Notes under the pieces: model-generated
Told to the model about the DNA's origin: nothing
Seen by the model: only the letters and a program-made list of their open reading frames with translations
Databases searched by the model: none
Translations under genes and position numbers: made by a program
DNA from: DASSUW01 sp963830725
Lineage (GTDB): Bacteria > Actinomycetota > Thermoleophilia > Solirubrobacterales > Solirubrobacteraceae
Assembly (NCBI GenBank): GCA_963830725.1
Contig: CAWHNO010000002.1
Location: 1 to 64,000 of the forward strand
Length of the DNA: 64,000 bases
Direction of reading: 5' to 3'
Shown: one piece after another, positions 27,435 to 36,342 of the stretch
How the letters are laid out: each line of letters begins with the position of its first letter
Position numbering within the stretch: the first letter of the stretch is position 1

Positions 27435-28667
27435 ATGACGATCTCCATGGATGCCGGACTGGACGTGCGCGAGGCCCGCGAGCGATATGTGTCGCGGGCG
27501 GTGAGCACCCCGCCCGTGGTGGTCGTGGGCGCCGAGGGCGCCCGGATCACAGCCGACGACGGCCGCTCGTACATCGACTTCGCGGGCGGCATCGGCTGCC
27601 AGAACCTCGGCCACGGGCCGGCCGAGGTCGTGCGAGCGATCCACGAGCAGGTCGACCGCTACCTGCACCAGTGCTTCATGGTGGGCATGTACGAGCCGTA
27701 CGTGGAGGTCTGCAGGCGGCTCGCCGAGCTCTACCCCGGGCCGGGCTCGGCGTACAAGAGCGTGCTCGTCAACTCGGGCGCCGAGGCGGTCGAGAACGCG
27801 GTCAAGATCGCTCGTGCCGCGACCGGCCGGCCGGCGGTCGTCGCCTTCGACGGCGCGTTCCACGGGCGGACGCTGCTCACGATGTCGCTGACCTCCAAGG
27901 TCGTCCCGTACAAGCGCGGCTTCGGGCCCTTCGCGCCCGAGGTCTACCGCTCGCCGGTGTCGATCGAGGCGCTGGAGCATCTCTTCAAGGCCGACGTCGA
28001 CCCGCAGGGCGTCGCCTGCGTCGTGCTCGAGCCCGTGCAGGGCGAGGGCGGCTTCGTGCCGATGCCGCTCGACTTCCCGCGCCGGCTGAAGGAGCTGTGC
28101 GAGGCGCACGGGATCCTGTACGTCGACGACGAGGTGCAGGCCGGCGTGGGCCGGACCGGGCCGGTGTGGGCGATCGAGCACTACGGCGTCACGCCGGACC
28201 TCCTGGTCTCCGGAAAGTCGCTCGGCGGCGGGCTGCCGCTGGCCGCCGTGACGGGGCACGCCGAGCTGATGGACGCCGTGCACGTGGGCGGGCTGGGCGG
28301 CACGTTCGGCGGCAACCCGGTCGCCTGCGCGGCCGCCGCGGTCGTGCTCGACACGGTCGCCACGCCGGAGTTCCGCCGCCAGGCCGACACGCTCGCCTGG
28401 AAGATGAGGACGCGGCTGGAGGCCCTGGCCGCCGATGTCGGGGAGATCGTCGAGGTGCGCGGCCTCGGGCCGATGCTGGCCATCGAGCTGGCGCCCGAGC
28501 TCGTCGCGGTCACGGTGGCGGCGGCGCGCGAGCGCGGCCTGCTCCTGCTCTCGTGCGGCCTGCGCGGAGAGGTCATCCGCCTGCTCCCGCCGATCACGAT
28601 CTCCGACGACGAGCTCTCCGAGGGCCTGGGGGCGCTCGAGGCCGCGCTGCGGTCGGCGGTCGCCTAG
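27435..28667 (+). CDS. Class III aminotransferase (GABA/putrescine type)
   Basis: 410 residues from the ATG at 27435; a TTG at 27399 is also possible. PLP-binding segments are complete: VNSGAEAVENAVKIARAATG, GRTLLTMSLTSKVVPYKRGF, VVLEPVQGEGGF, YVDDEVQAGVGRTG and the Lys in LLVSGKSLGGGLPLAAVTG. Closest to 4-aminobutyrate aminotransferases; with agmatinase and decarboxylase nearby it could use putrescine or GABA. It lies 39 bp after the M20 gene, probably in one operon. It converges on the PilZ gene with a 5-bp gap. Confidence 0.87.
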   Translation: MTISMDAGLDVREARERYVSRAVSTPPVVVVGAEGARITADDGRSYIDFAGGIGCQNLGHGPAEVVRAIHEQVDRYLHQCFMVGMYEPYVEVCRRLAELYPGPGSAYKSVLVNSGAEAVENAVKIARAATGRPAVVAFDGAFHGRTLLTMSLTSKVVPYKRGFGPFAPEVYRSPVSIEALEHLFKADVDPQGVACVVLEPVQGEGGFVPMPLDFPRRLKELCEAHGILYVDDEVQAGVGRTGPVWAIEHYGVTPDLLVSGKSLGGGLPLAAVTGHAELMDAVHVGGLGGTFGGNPVACAAAAVVLDTVATPEFRRQADTLAWKMRTRLEALAADVGEIVEVRGLGPMLAIELAPELVAVTVAAARERGLLLLSCGLRGEVIRLLPPITISDDELSEGLGALEAALRSAVA

Positions 28668-28672
28668 TGACG

Positions 28673-28987
28673 CTAGATCCGGACGAGCTCGAGGAGGCGC
28701 TCGCGCATCGGCGCGTCGAGCGGCTCGAACTCGAGCCCGTAGACGCGCGGAGCGCGGAGCCTGAGGACCGTGGCCCGGCCCTCGACGTGCGCATGCGTGT
28801 CGTCGCGCGCGAGGTCGAAGCCGACCATGGCGTGCGGCGGCAGCGGCCGGGCGGCGCGAACGGACATCCCGCCTTCGCCGAGGTCGATCGTCTCGGCCCA
28901 GATCGGCGAGCTCGCGGGGGGCGTCAGGACGCACGGCAGTGCGAGCCGGACCCTCGCCGCCCGGCGGCGGTCCTCCGTCGCTGCCAC
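28673..28987 (-). CDS. PilZ-domain protein (c-di-GMP receptor candidate)
   Basis: 104 residues, one domain only. The c-di-GMP-binding features are present in part: RRRAARVRLAL near the N-terminus (RxxxR) and ETIDLGEGGMSV (D-x-G-x-x-G, where Ser or Ala is more usual at the third position). Stand-alone PilZ proteins pass the c-di-GMP signal to motility or surface systems. No GGDEF/EAL gene is nearby. It lies 10 bp downstream of the RibD-like gene and may belong to that operon. Confidence 0.75.
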   Translation of the reverse strand: MAATEDRRRAARVRLALPCVLTPPASSPIWAETIDLGEGGMSVRAARPLPPHAMVGFDLARDDTHAHVEGRATVLRLRAPRVYGLEFEPLDAPMRERLLELVRI

Positions 28988-28997
28988 GTCACCCTTC

Positions 28998-29690
28998 CTA
29001 CCCCGTGAATCCGATGGCGTAGCGCAGGAACAGGTAGCCGCCCGACTCGTGCAGCGAGAGCAGCTCGAGCTCGGCCGGCCGGTCCAGCTCCGGCCCGGAG
29101 ACGATCGTGGTCGGATCGTCGCCCGCCACGAGCTTGGCGGCGATGACCAGGTGCAGCTCGTCGACGAGCGCCGCCCGGAGCAGGTCGCCGAACAGCTGCG
29201 GGCCGCCCTCGCACAGGACCGACCGCACGCCGTGCTCGGTCAGCAGTCGCGGCACGGCCTCGGGCAGCGGCGCGCGCAGATAGTCGACCTCGGCCGCGCA
29301 CGGCGGCAGCGTGGCGTCCTGCGACGGGGTGAGCACGAGCACGCGATTCTCGGGCGCGGCGAGCAGCCCGACATCGGCGGGCACGCGCGCGCCGCGCGTG
29401 ACGAGCACCGCGAGCGGCTCCATCCGGCCGTAGCCCTCGACGCGCACGGTCTCGGCGCCCACCATGACCGCGTCGACCCGCGTGCGCAGGGCGTGGAAGA
29501 GCTCGTAGTCGGCGCGGTTGGCGATCGGCCCCGTGCGGCCCGCGATCGTGGCGCGGCCGTCGGCGGTGGCGACGAAGTTCACGAGCAGGAACGGGCGGCC
29601 GGGCCGCGGTCGGCCGGGCACCGCAGCGGCGAGGTCGTCCGCGGCCAGGTCCCCGGCCGGCTCGGGCAGCAGGCGCCGGAAGCGCTCCAT
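28998..29690 (-). CDS. RibD-C-type NADPH reductase
   Basis: 230 residues. RibD reductase-domain features: RPFLLVNFVATADGRATIAG, VDAVMVGAETVRVEGYGRM, SVLCEGGPQLFGDLLRAALV and DELHLVIAAKLVAG. It lacks the RibD deaminase domain, so it may be a stand-alone pyrimidine reductase or a paralogue with another substrate. It starts directly at the stop of the flavin reductase-like gene, suggesting translational coupling and a flavin-related role. Confidence 0.85.
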   Translation of the reverse strand: MERFRRLLPEPAGDLAADDLAAAVPGRPRPGRPFLLVNFVATADGRATIAGRTGPIANRADYELFHALRTRVDAVMVGAETVRVEGYGRMEPLAVLVTRGARVPADVGLLAAPENRVLVLTPSQDATLPPCAAEVDYLRAPLPEAVPRLLTEHGVRSVLCEGGPQLFGDLLRAALVDELHLVIAAKLVAGDDPTTIVSGPELDRPAELELLSLHESGGYLFLRYAIGFTG

Positions 29691-30179
29691 TCAGGCCTCG
29701 TGCCCCGCCTCGATGCGCTTGGCGCGGTGGAAGCTGAACTCGTCCTCCGCCGTGCCGAGCTCGGCGGCCACCGGCTCGAGCAGGAACGCATCGTGGTCGC
29801 CGGCCTCGGCGCGCCACAGCACGCGCCCGACGAAACGGTTCGGGCAGTCGTCGAGCAGCGGCACGCCGCCCGGCCCCTCGTGCCAGGCGCAGCGGGCGAA
29901 CTTGTCGACCTCGTCTACCGTCTCGCCGCCGAAGAGCTCGGCCAGCTCGACCGCGTGCTCGGGGACGCAGTGGACGCCGAGCAGCTCGGCGTCGCGGCCG
30001 CGGCGGTAGGTGCGGTTGGCATGCGAGAGGCAGACCGCGAAGCGCGGCGGGTCGATGCTCGTCTGCGTGGCGAAGCCGACGAGGCATCCCAGCGGCTCGT
30101 CCGCGGCGCGCGCCGTGACGATGAACATCGGGTACTCGAGGCCCCCGACGAGCGAGTGGAAGGTGGCGGCCACGTCCAC
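29691..30179 (-). CDS. Flavin reductase-like FMN-binding protein
   Basis: About 162 residues from a GTG at 30179; other in-frame GTG codons nearby are possible and no clear ribosome binding site decides. The flavin-reductase-like split barrel is seen in VGGLEYPMFIVTARAADEPL, CLVGFATQTSIDPPRFAVCL and SHANRTYRRGRDAELLGVH. Members reduce free FMN/FAD or bind F420 or haem. The gene abuts the RibD-like gene and is divergent from the secreted Fn3-like protein. Confidence 0.78.
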   Translation of the reverse strand: MDVAATFHSLVGGLEYPMFIVTARAADEPLGCLVGFATQTSIDPPRFAVCLSHANRTYRRGRDAELLGVHCVPEHAVELAELFGGETVDEVDKFARCAWHEGPGGVPLLDDCPNRFVGRVLWRAEAGDHDAFLLEPVAAELGTAEDEFSFHRAKRIEAGHEA

Positions 30180-30270
30180 GCGCCGGTCGTACCCGCCGCG
30201 GCACACCGCAACCCGTGCGCCCAAATGCGTGTTGGCACGATTGACCGTCCAAATCGACGTGGGGGAGCGG

Positions 30271-31237
30271 ATGAGGAGCACACCGTGGAAGGTCGTGGCG
30301 ATCGTGGGAGCGCTGCTGCTGGGCGCGCCTGCGGCGGCGTCGGCCGCGGAGAGGCCGGTGGTCACCAGCGGCGCCGCGGCCAACATCGAGCCGACGACCG
30401 TGGTGTTGAACGGCGTCGTCAACCCGAAGGGCGCGGAGACGACGTACTACTTCCAGTACGGCACGTCGGCCCTGTACGGCGCGGTCACGCCGGCGACCGC
30501 GGCCGGTGCCGGCACCAAGGGCGTCCGCGTCGCCGTCCCGGTCGGCGGCCTCGCGCCCGCGACGAGGTACCACTACCGGCTCGTGGCCCAGAACGAGAAG
30601 GGCGTCGCGCGCGGCAAGCGCCGCACCTTCAAGACGAAGCCGCAGCCGCTCGGCTTCTCGCTCGCCGCCACGCCCAATCCGGTCGCGGGTGGGCGGGACC
30701 GCGACGCTGACCGGCGTGCTCTCCGGCACGTTCGGCGCCGACCGGAGGATCGTGGTCAAGAGCAACCCGTGGCCCTACACGCAGGGGTTCCTGCCGGTCG
30801 GGAACCCGCTGATCACGCTGCCGGACGGCAGCTTCTCGATGGCGATCCCGGCGGTTGCGGTGAACACGCAGTTCATGGTGCAGATGGTGGCCCGGCCGGA
30901 CGTCGCGAGCGCGCCGCTGCTGGTCGGCGCCACCGTCAAGGTCACCCGGCACGTGCGCGTGCGGCGCGGCGAGCGCCGCGGCCGGCTGCGCTTCCGCGGG
31001 CGCATCAGCCCGGCGGTCGACGGCCGGCAGATCCTGATCCAGAAGCTGCGCCTGCGCGACGGCTTCTGGCGCACGGTCGGCGAGACGGTCGCCAACCACG
31101 GCGGCGACACCTTCTCGCGCTACAGCAAGCGGATCCGCCAGCGCCGCGGGGGCCGCTACCGCGTGCTGGTGTTCATGAACGACGTCTACTCGTCGAGCGC
31201 CAGCCGCAGCATCCGGGTACGCCGCATCCGCAGGTGA
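30271..31237 (+). CDS. Secreted fibronectin-III-like protein, frameshifted
   Basis: About 322 residues. Signal peptide (MRSTPWKVVAIVGALLLGAP then AAASA), then an Fn3-like domain (TTVVLNGVVNPKGAETTYYF, ATRYHYRLVAQNEKGVARGK) and a basic C-terminal region rich in Arg (RIRQRRGGRYRVLVFMNDVY). One extra G near 30688 breaks the frame between ATPNPVA and VGGTATLTGVLSG. GGGGGAGCGG precedes the ATG at 30271. Proteins of this type are frequent in Solirubrobacterales; function unknown. Confidence 0.75.
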
Positions 31238-31260
31238 CGCCGCTTCGGGCGCGGCGCCGC

Positions 31261-31614
31261 TCAGGCGCCGCGCCCGGCCGGCGGGGCGACGCAGATGAAG
31301 CCGAGCGGCTCGTCGCCGAGCGCCTCGAAGCAGTGCAGCTCGTCGGGGGCGACGTACACGACGTCGCCCGGCCCGAGCTCGTGGTCCTCGGCGCCGAGCG
31401 TGACCTTGGCGCGGCCGCGCTCGATGACGACGCCGTGGTCGTGCGGGTGCTGCTCGAGCGCCGTGTGCTGCCCCGCGGGCACCTCGAAGTAGCGCACGCG
31501 GTAGAACGGCGCGTCGATCAGCTCGTGCTTGAGGACGCCCGGGAAGTCGCGGTAGTCGCGCGGAGCGACGCCCTCCCACGAGCCGTCAGGCCGCCGGCGG
31601 AGGACGGCGCCCAT
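31261..31614 (-). CDS. Small cupin-domain protein
   Basis: 117 residues, a single cupin barrel. Metal-site motif 1 is HTALEQHPHDHGVVIERGR and motif 2 is PGDVVYVAPDELHCFEALGD, with His and Glu ligands in place. The start at 31614 directly follows the stop of the upstream NAD-binding protein (31615), so the two form a pair. Reaction unknown. Confidence 0.82.
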   Translation of the reverse strand: MGAVLRRRPDGSWEGVAPRDYRDFPGVLKHELIDAPFYRVRYFEVPAGQHTALEQHPHDHGVVIERGRAKVTLGAEDHELGPGDVVYVAPDELHCFEALGDEPLGFICVAPPAGRGA

Positions 31615-32250
31615 CTAGAGCGCCTGGTCGATCGGCACTTCGCCGGAGATCAGCTCGAAGGTCCTGCCGATGGTGTCGGGCTCGTGCAGGACGGCTGCGA
31701 GTACGGCGGCGACGTCATCGCGCGGGATCTCGCCGCTGCCGACGTCGTCGCCCAGCTTGACGCGGCCGGTCCCCGGTTCGTCGGTCAGCCCGCCCGGCCG
31801 CACGATCGTGTACTCGAGCCCGCTGGCCGCCAGCTCGGCGTCGGCCTCACCCTTGGCGCGCAGGTAGATGCTGAACGTGTCGTCGCCCGGGTGGTCGGGA
31901 TTCGCGCGGATGCTGCTCACCATCACGTAGCGGCGGATTCCCGCGGCCTTGGCCGCCGCGATCAGCTTCACCGCGCCGCCGAGATCCATCGTGCCCTTGC
32001 GCTGCGGGCCGCTGCCCGGTCCGGCGCCGGCCGCGAAGACGACGGCGTGCGCGCCTTCGACGGCGTTGGCGATGGTCTGGTCGTCGGCGGCCTCGAGGTC
32101 GCACACGACCGGGTCGCCGCCGGCCTCACGGATGTCATCCGCGTGGTCGGGGTTGCGGATGAGCGAGCGCACGTCGTCGCCGCGCTCGCTGAGCAGGCGC
32201 GTCAGACGCAGCGCGATCTGCCCGTGCCCTCCTGCGATCGCCACCAGCAT
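31615..32250 (-). CDS. Atypical SDR / NAD(P)-binding oxidoreductase
   Basis: 211 residues. Rossmann motif LVAIAGGHGQIALRLTRLLS at the N-terminus, VVFAAGAGPGSG after strand 4, and a YLRAKGEADAELAASGLEYT segment with Tyr-x(3)-Lys-like layout; VRPGGLTDEPGTGRV follows. It matches the SDR_a5 type (NAD(P)H-binding, YwnB-like). Operon partner is the cupin immediately downstream. Confidence 0.85.
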   Translation of the reverse strand: MLVAIAGGHGQIALRLTRLLSERGDDVRSLIRNPDHADDIREAGGDPVVCDLEAADDQTIANAVEGAHAVVFAAGAGPGSGPQRKGTMDLGGAVKLIAAAKAAGIRRYVMVSSIRANPDHPGDDTFSIYLRAKGEADAELAASGLEYTIVRPGGLTDEPGTGRVKLGDDVGSGEIPRDDVAAVLAAVLHEPDTIGRTFELISGEVPIDQAL

Positions 32251-32276
32251 GCCCGGGCACGATACGCCCTGCCACC

Positions 32277-33344
32277 ATGCCGCGGTCGATGGCCCGTTCG
32301 CGCCGTTACCACGCCTACCGGCTCGTCTTCCGCCATCTCGGCATCCCGCCGGGGACGATGCGGCCGTACGCGCTGCCGGGCGCCGCGGCCGTGCACGAGC
32401 TGCGCTGGCGCCGCCGGTTGGCGAGGGCGCCGGTGGTCTCGTTCTCGGAGCACGCCGCCTCCGTCGGGGTCGGCGAGATCGAGGAGCCGATCCCGTGCAG
32501 CCTGTGCGGCGGCGAGCGCGTGCGGCCGCTGCTGCGCGCCCCGCAGGGCTACCACGTCGTGCGCTGCGTGGGCTGTGGGCTGCTGTACCGCAATCCCGGG
32601 ATCCAGCCGGCGCGGCTGGGCGACCTGTACGCGAAGAAGTACAGCCGCTTCCTGACCGGCGGCTACGCGGAGAACCGGCAGCGGCGCTACCGGCTCGTGA
32701 TGGACGCCTTCGCGCCGCTGTTCGAGGACGGCTCGGGCCGGCGGCTGCTCGACTTCGGGTGCGGCGCGGGTCTGTTCCTGGAGCTGGCGTACGAGCGCGG
32801 GTTCGAGGGCTACGGCGTCGACCTGTCGGAGGACTCGATCGAGAAGGCGCGCGAGCGCCCGAGCGGAGCGCACGCGCATTTCGGCGCGCCGGGCGACGTG
32901 CCGGAGATCGCCGCCGGCGGGTTCGACGTGGTGACCATGTGGTCGGTGCTCGCCCATCTGGCGACGCCGGTCGAGGACCTGACCATGCTGCGCTCCCTGC
33001 TGAACGACGACGGCGCGCTGCTGGTGCTGACCGTCAACGCGAACTCGCTGCTGCTGAAGGCGAGCTGGGACCGCTGGGGCGGCTTCACCCCCAACCACCT
33101 GAAGTTCTACTCGCCCTCGACGCTGCCGCTGCTGCTGCGGCGGGCCGGGTTCGAGGCGGTCGTCACGCGGCCGATGGCCAACGACCTCGTGGAGGCCGGC
33201 GAGTCCCCGCTCAGCGAGCGTCAGGAGCGACGGCTGCGGCGCACGGTGGCCGACGGGAACCGCGGCAACATGATGCGCGCCGTCGCCTTCGCGCGGGCCG
33301 ACGGGCCGGCGCGCTGGGGCTTCGACGACGCGAGCGCGCTCTAA
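32277..33344 (+). CDS. Class I SAM methyltransferase with zinc-ribbon N-terminus
   Basis: 355 residues. A zinc-ribbon-like CSLCGGERVRPLLRAPQGYH then VVRCVGCGLLYRNP precedes the methyltransferase core (RRLLDFGCGAGLFLELAYER, GYGVDLSEDSIEKA, FDVVTMWSVLAHLATPVEDL). This layout is typical of methyltransferases that act on sugars or polyketide/glycan intermediates. Its stop lies inside the 3' end of the convergent glycoside hydrolase frame. Confidence 0.82.
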   Translation: MPRSMARSRRYHAYRLVFRHLGIPPGTMRPYALPGAAAVHELRWRRRLARAPVVSFSEHAASVGVGEIEEPIPCSLCGGERVRPLLRAPQGYHVVRCVGCGLLYRNPGIQPARLGDLYAKKYSRFLTGGYAENRQRRYRLVMDAFAPLFEDGSGRRLLDFGCGAGLFLELAYERGFEGYGVDLSEDSIEKARERPSGAHAHFGAPGDVPEIAAGGFDVVTMWSVLAHLATPVEDLTMLRSLLNDDGALLVLTVNANSLLLKASWDRWGGFTPNHLKFYSPSTLPLLLRRAGFEAVVTRPMANDLVEAGESPLSERQERRLRRTVADGNRGNMMRAVAFARADGPARWGFDDASAL

Positions 33345-34719
33345 GCAGGGGACGCAGAGTCGCGCTCACCCGGCCGTCGGCCCGGTAGCGGTAGGCGGCT
33401 CCTCGGGTCAGCGGCCGCCTGAGCGTCCAGTAGCCGCGGCTGTTCGTCCTCGTCACCGCCAGCCTCGCCCACGCGCCGTTGCGCAGCTTCTTCTCGACGG
33501 TGACCGTGTGTGAGCCGCCGGGCCGCACCTGGCCCCACAGCCGGCGGCGTGGCGTGTCCAGCACGAACGGGGTGTCGAAGTGCGCGAGGCTCGGCTTGGC
33601 GCGACCGCCGCTGAACCTGAGGCCCGACTGCCAGCCGGCCGGGCTGCGGGGCTCGTCGCGCCACAGGTACTGCGTGAAGAGCTTGATCCGCGGCGTGCGC
33701 CAGGCGAGGTACGCCGCCCGCTGCAGCCAGGCGTCCTGGGTCTTCGGCTTGATGCCGGAGATCCGGTCGGGCGGGCGCGTCTGGTAGCCGTACTCGTCGA
33801 TGAAGATGTCGAAGCGGCGCGTCGTGGCGCGCAGCGCTCGGGCGCGCTGCAGCCGGTCGAGCGTGGCCGTGAGGTTGCGGATCTGCGCCAGGCCGACGTC
33901 ATCGCCGTTCTGGTGCGGCTTCTCGGGCGCGGTCAGGCCGCTGTAGGGATGGATCGCGAAGCCGTCGCCGGTCGCCGGCTTGAAGCGGCGGCACTCGCCC
34001 GCCCTCATCCGCCGGAAGGAGTCCGTCCGGCAGCCGAGCCGGCGCAGAAAGACCAGCGGGCGCATCACGGTCCTCGAGTTCTTGAGCCGCTGGCCGCGCG
34101 GCGACAGCGATCCGATCACGATCTGCGCCACGGAGTCGCGCGCGGCGATCGCCGGATAGGCGGCTCTGACCAGCGAGCGGTAGAGGTGCGGCGAGACCGG
34201 CGTGCAGCGCCCGCGCCGGCAGCGTGCCTGGGGTGAGAGCCAGGCCGAGATGTTCGGCTCGTTCCACACGATGTAGCGGTCGACGCGCGTGGCGTACCTG
34301 GCCGCCACGGCCCCGGCGAAGGCGGCGTAGGCCGACGGCCGCGGCTTCCACTGCCCCTGCCGCCGCCCGGGATTCGCGCTCGTCCACGCCGGCCCGGGCC
34401 CGGTGACCGTCAGCGTCACCCGCATGCCCGCCGCCCGCACGCGGTCGACCGCGCCGTCGAGGAAGCCCCACTGGTAGTTGGGGTCGTTCGGATCCGCCGG
34501 CCGGAAGCCCCTGGGCTTGCGCGCGGGAGCGATTCGCGACCAGAGGGCGAAGACCCGGACCGTGTCGACGCCCATCGCGCTCCACTCCGCCACCGCCCGG
34601 TCGGCCGCCGGTCCACCCGGCATCAGGATCCGGTCGTCGGCGATCCCGATCTCGGGGGTCGACGCCTGCGCCGGGGCGGCGAAGACGAGGAGCAGGAGCA
34701 GTGGCAGAAGGCGTCGCAT
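33211..34719 (-). CDS. Secreted glycoside hydrolase (GH5/GH39-like TIM barrel)
   Basis: About 502 residues. Signal peptide MRRLLPLLLLLVFAAPAQAS, then a (beta/alpha)8 hydrolase: WSAMGVDTVRVFALWSRIAP, YIVWNEPNISAWLSP (acid/base Glu in the NEP motif) and FDIFIDEYGYQTRPP (probable nucleophile Glu). A C-terminal beta domain follows (RRRLWGQVRPGGSHTVTVEK). The open frame runs to 33211, overlapping the methyltransferase by 134 bp with low-complexity Arg/Pro sequence. A one-base shift would give a stop at 33341, which I think is the true end. Start at 34719; GGAGG lies 14 bases upstream. Confidence 0.8.
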   Translation of the reverse strand: MRRLLPLLLLLVFAAPAQASTPEIGIADDRILMPGGPAADRAVAEWSAMGVDTVRVFALWSRIAPARKPRGFRPADPNDPNYQWGFLDGAVDRVRAAGMRVTLTVTGPGPAWTSANPGRRQGQWKPRPSAYAAFAGAVAARYATRVDRYIVWNEPNISAWLSPQARCRRGRCTPVSPHLYRSLVRAAYPAIAARDSVAQIVIGSLSPRGQRLKNSRTVMRPLVFLRRLGCRTDSFRRMRAGECRRFKPATGDGFAIHPYSGLTAPEKPHQNGDDVGLAQIRNLTATLDRLQRARALRATTRRFDIFIDEYGYQTRPPDRISGIKPKTQDAWLQRAAYLAWRTPRIKLFTQYLWRDEPRSPAGWQSGLRFSGGRAKPSLAHFDTPFVLDTPRRRLWGQVRPGGSHTVTVEKKLRNGAWARLAVTRTNSRGYWTLRRPLTRGAAYRYRADGRVSATLRPLLRARSRRRSPSAPARRPARRRRRASCCRGSRRPPCAAAVAPDAR

Positions 34720-34942
34720 TGCAACTGTGAACGCCTCCTTCCCCCTCGAGTTGCGGCTCAAGCGGCTGAGCTCAGACGGGCGACCGCCGATGCCACGGCT
34801 CACGGCGCGACTCGACGCGCGCGAGTGTCCGACGCCGGACCGCACGCGCGTGACCGGGGTTTCCTGCCGCATCGCGGGGGTATCGGGAAGCGCACCTTCG
34901 GAGGCAGACGACCGGGTCGTGCGCCACGGATTGGAGGACGGG

Positions 34943-35863
34943 ATGAGCATCAAACGACTGGTGTGCCTGGTAGCCGCGATCGTGAGCCTGGGCGCGGGCA
35001 GCGCGCATGCACAGTCCTACTGGCCGGGCACGGGGACCGAGCCGATGGCGGCCGATCAGACCGTGCCTTACCTGCCCGCGGTTCCGCCGCTGATCTGCCC
35101 GGGCGGCGAGCAGGCGTGCCTCGCGGCGCTCGCGACGGAGCTCAGCGCACGCACCGAGGCGCTCGGCTGCGATCACGCGGCCGTGTTCAGCGACGCCTAC
35201 CTGGCGATCACCCAGGCGCTCCAGGACGCAACCGGTACGACCGGGTTCTTCGACCGGCCCGACCGGGTCAACCACGAAGCCAGGACCTACGCGCAGGAGT
35301 ACTTCGACCAGTTCGACCGCTGGCACGCCGGCGCGCCCTTCGCGGTGGCCAGCCCGGCGTGGGAGGTCGCGTTCCGCGCGGCGCGGCTGCAGTCCGTGAC
35401 CGCGCTCGGGGACCTGATGCTTGCGCTCAACGCTCACATCCGCCGCGACAATCCCATCCGGGCCGTCGAGCAGACCGAAGGCGTCCTGCGGGTGCCGGGC
35501 GCGATGCCCGCCGCGTCCGGGAAGCCCGACCACGAACGCGTGAACGTGGTGCTCGTCAACGCGATGACGACCATGCTCACGCGGCTCGCACGGCGCTATG
35601 ACCCCACGCTCGACGACGGCGCCGACATCGATCCTCGGGCGCTGTACTCGATCATCGCCGCCTGGCGCGAGGAATCCTGGCGGAACGCCGAGCAACTGCG
35701 CCACGCGCGGGCGGCGGGCGGGGTCCACGGGATGCTCTATCAAGCCAAGCTCGCGCAGATCGAGCTGACGGCGAAGGTGGGCGCGGACGCGATCCTCGCG
35801 GCAACGCTGACCGATCCGGTGCGCAACGCCCAGCGCAACGCCTACTGCGAGGCCCACTCCTAG
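34943..35863 (+). CDS. Exported DUF5995-family protein
   Basis: 306 residues; TTGGAGGACGGG precedes the ATG at 34943. Signal peptide MSIKRLVCLVAAIVSLGAGS ending AHA. The helical mature part contains FFDRPDRVNHEARTYAQEYF, QSVTALGDLMLALNAHIRRD and AWREESWRNAEQLRHARAAG, the pattern I associate with DUF5995 of actinobacteria. No catalytic function is established. It is divergent from the glycoside hydrolase gene. Confidence 0.75.
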   Translation: MSIKRLVCLVAAIVSLGAGSAHAQSYWPGTGTEPMAADQTVPYLPAVPPLICPGGEQACLAALATELSARTEALGCDHAAVFSDAYLAITQALQDATGTTGFFDRPDRVNHEARTYAQEYFDQFDRWHAGAPFAVASPAWEVAFRAARLQSVTALGDLMLALNAHIRRDNPIRAVEQTEGVLRVPGAMPAASGKPDHERVNVVLVNAMTTMLTRLARRYDPTLDDGADIDPRALYSIIAAWREESWRNAEQLRHARAAGGVHGMLYQAKLAQIELTAKVGADAILAATLTDPVRNAQRNAYCEAHS

Positions 35864-35930
35864 GGTCCCGACACTCGCGACTTCGACGAGCGGCCGCCAC
35901 AGCCCTCCGATCATCAGCTATGAAACCCGC

Positions 35931-36332
35931 ATGGAGCTCGTGGCGATCGGAAGGGTGGAGTCTCCGCTGACGGATCGCGCGTCGGCGCCCAAGCAGGGCG
36001 ACGAGGGCGCGCCCGACGCGTGGCTGGTGTTCGACGACGCGGTGGCCGACGCGCTCGACGGGATCGCGGTCGGCGACGAGCTGCTCCTGCTGACCTGGTT
36101 CGACCGCGCCGAGCGGGACGTGCTGCGCGTGCATCCTCGAAGCGACCTGTCGAGGCCGGAGCAGGGCGTGTTCAGCACCCGCTCCCCGGACCGGCCGAAC
36201 CCGATCGGGCTGCACCGCGTGACGGTGCTGGCGATCGACGGCGTCCGCCTGCGGGTCAGCGACCTGGAGGCGCTCGACGGCACGCCGATCGTCGACGTCA
36301 AGCCGGTCCTGCGGAGCATCGAGGAGCGGTGA
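35931..36332 (+). CDS. trmO: tRNA m6t6A37 methyltransferase TrmO (TsaA) family
   Basis: 133 residues. The family signature is clear: GVFSTRSPDRPNPIGLHRVT, preceded by LLLTWFDRAERDVLRVHPRS and followed by LEALDGTPIVDVKPVL. TrmO N6-methylates the t6A base at position 37 of some tRNAs using SAM. It lacks the C-terminal domain of E. coli TrmO, like many short actinobacterial members. It stands alone on the plus strand, 10 bp from the convergent SDR gene. Confidence 0.9.
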   Translation: MELVAIGRVESPLTDRASAPKQGDEGAPDAWLVFDDAVADALDGIAVGDELLLLTWFDRAERDVLRVHPRSDLSRPEQGVFSTRSPDRPNPIGLHRVTVLAIDGVRLRVSDLEALDGTPIVDVKPVLRSIEER

Positions 36333-36342
36333 CGAGCGGACG

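Noticed and set aside
26532..28934. An 800-codon open frame on the minus strand, antisense to the M20 and aminotransferase genes
   Set aside because: It is Arg/Asp/His/Leu-rich shadow coding that arises opposite GC-rich genes; it has no domain, and both plus-strand genes have complete catalytic motifs.
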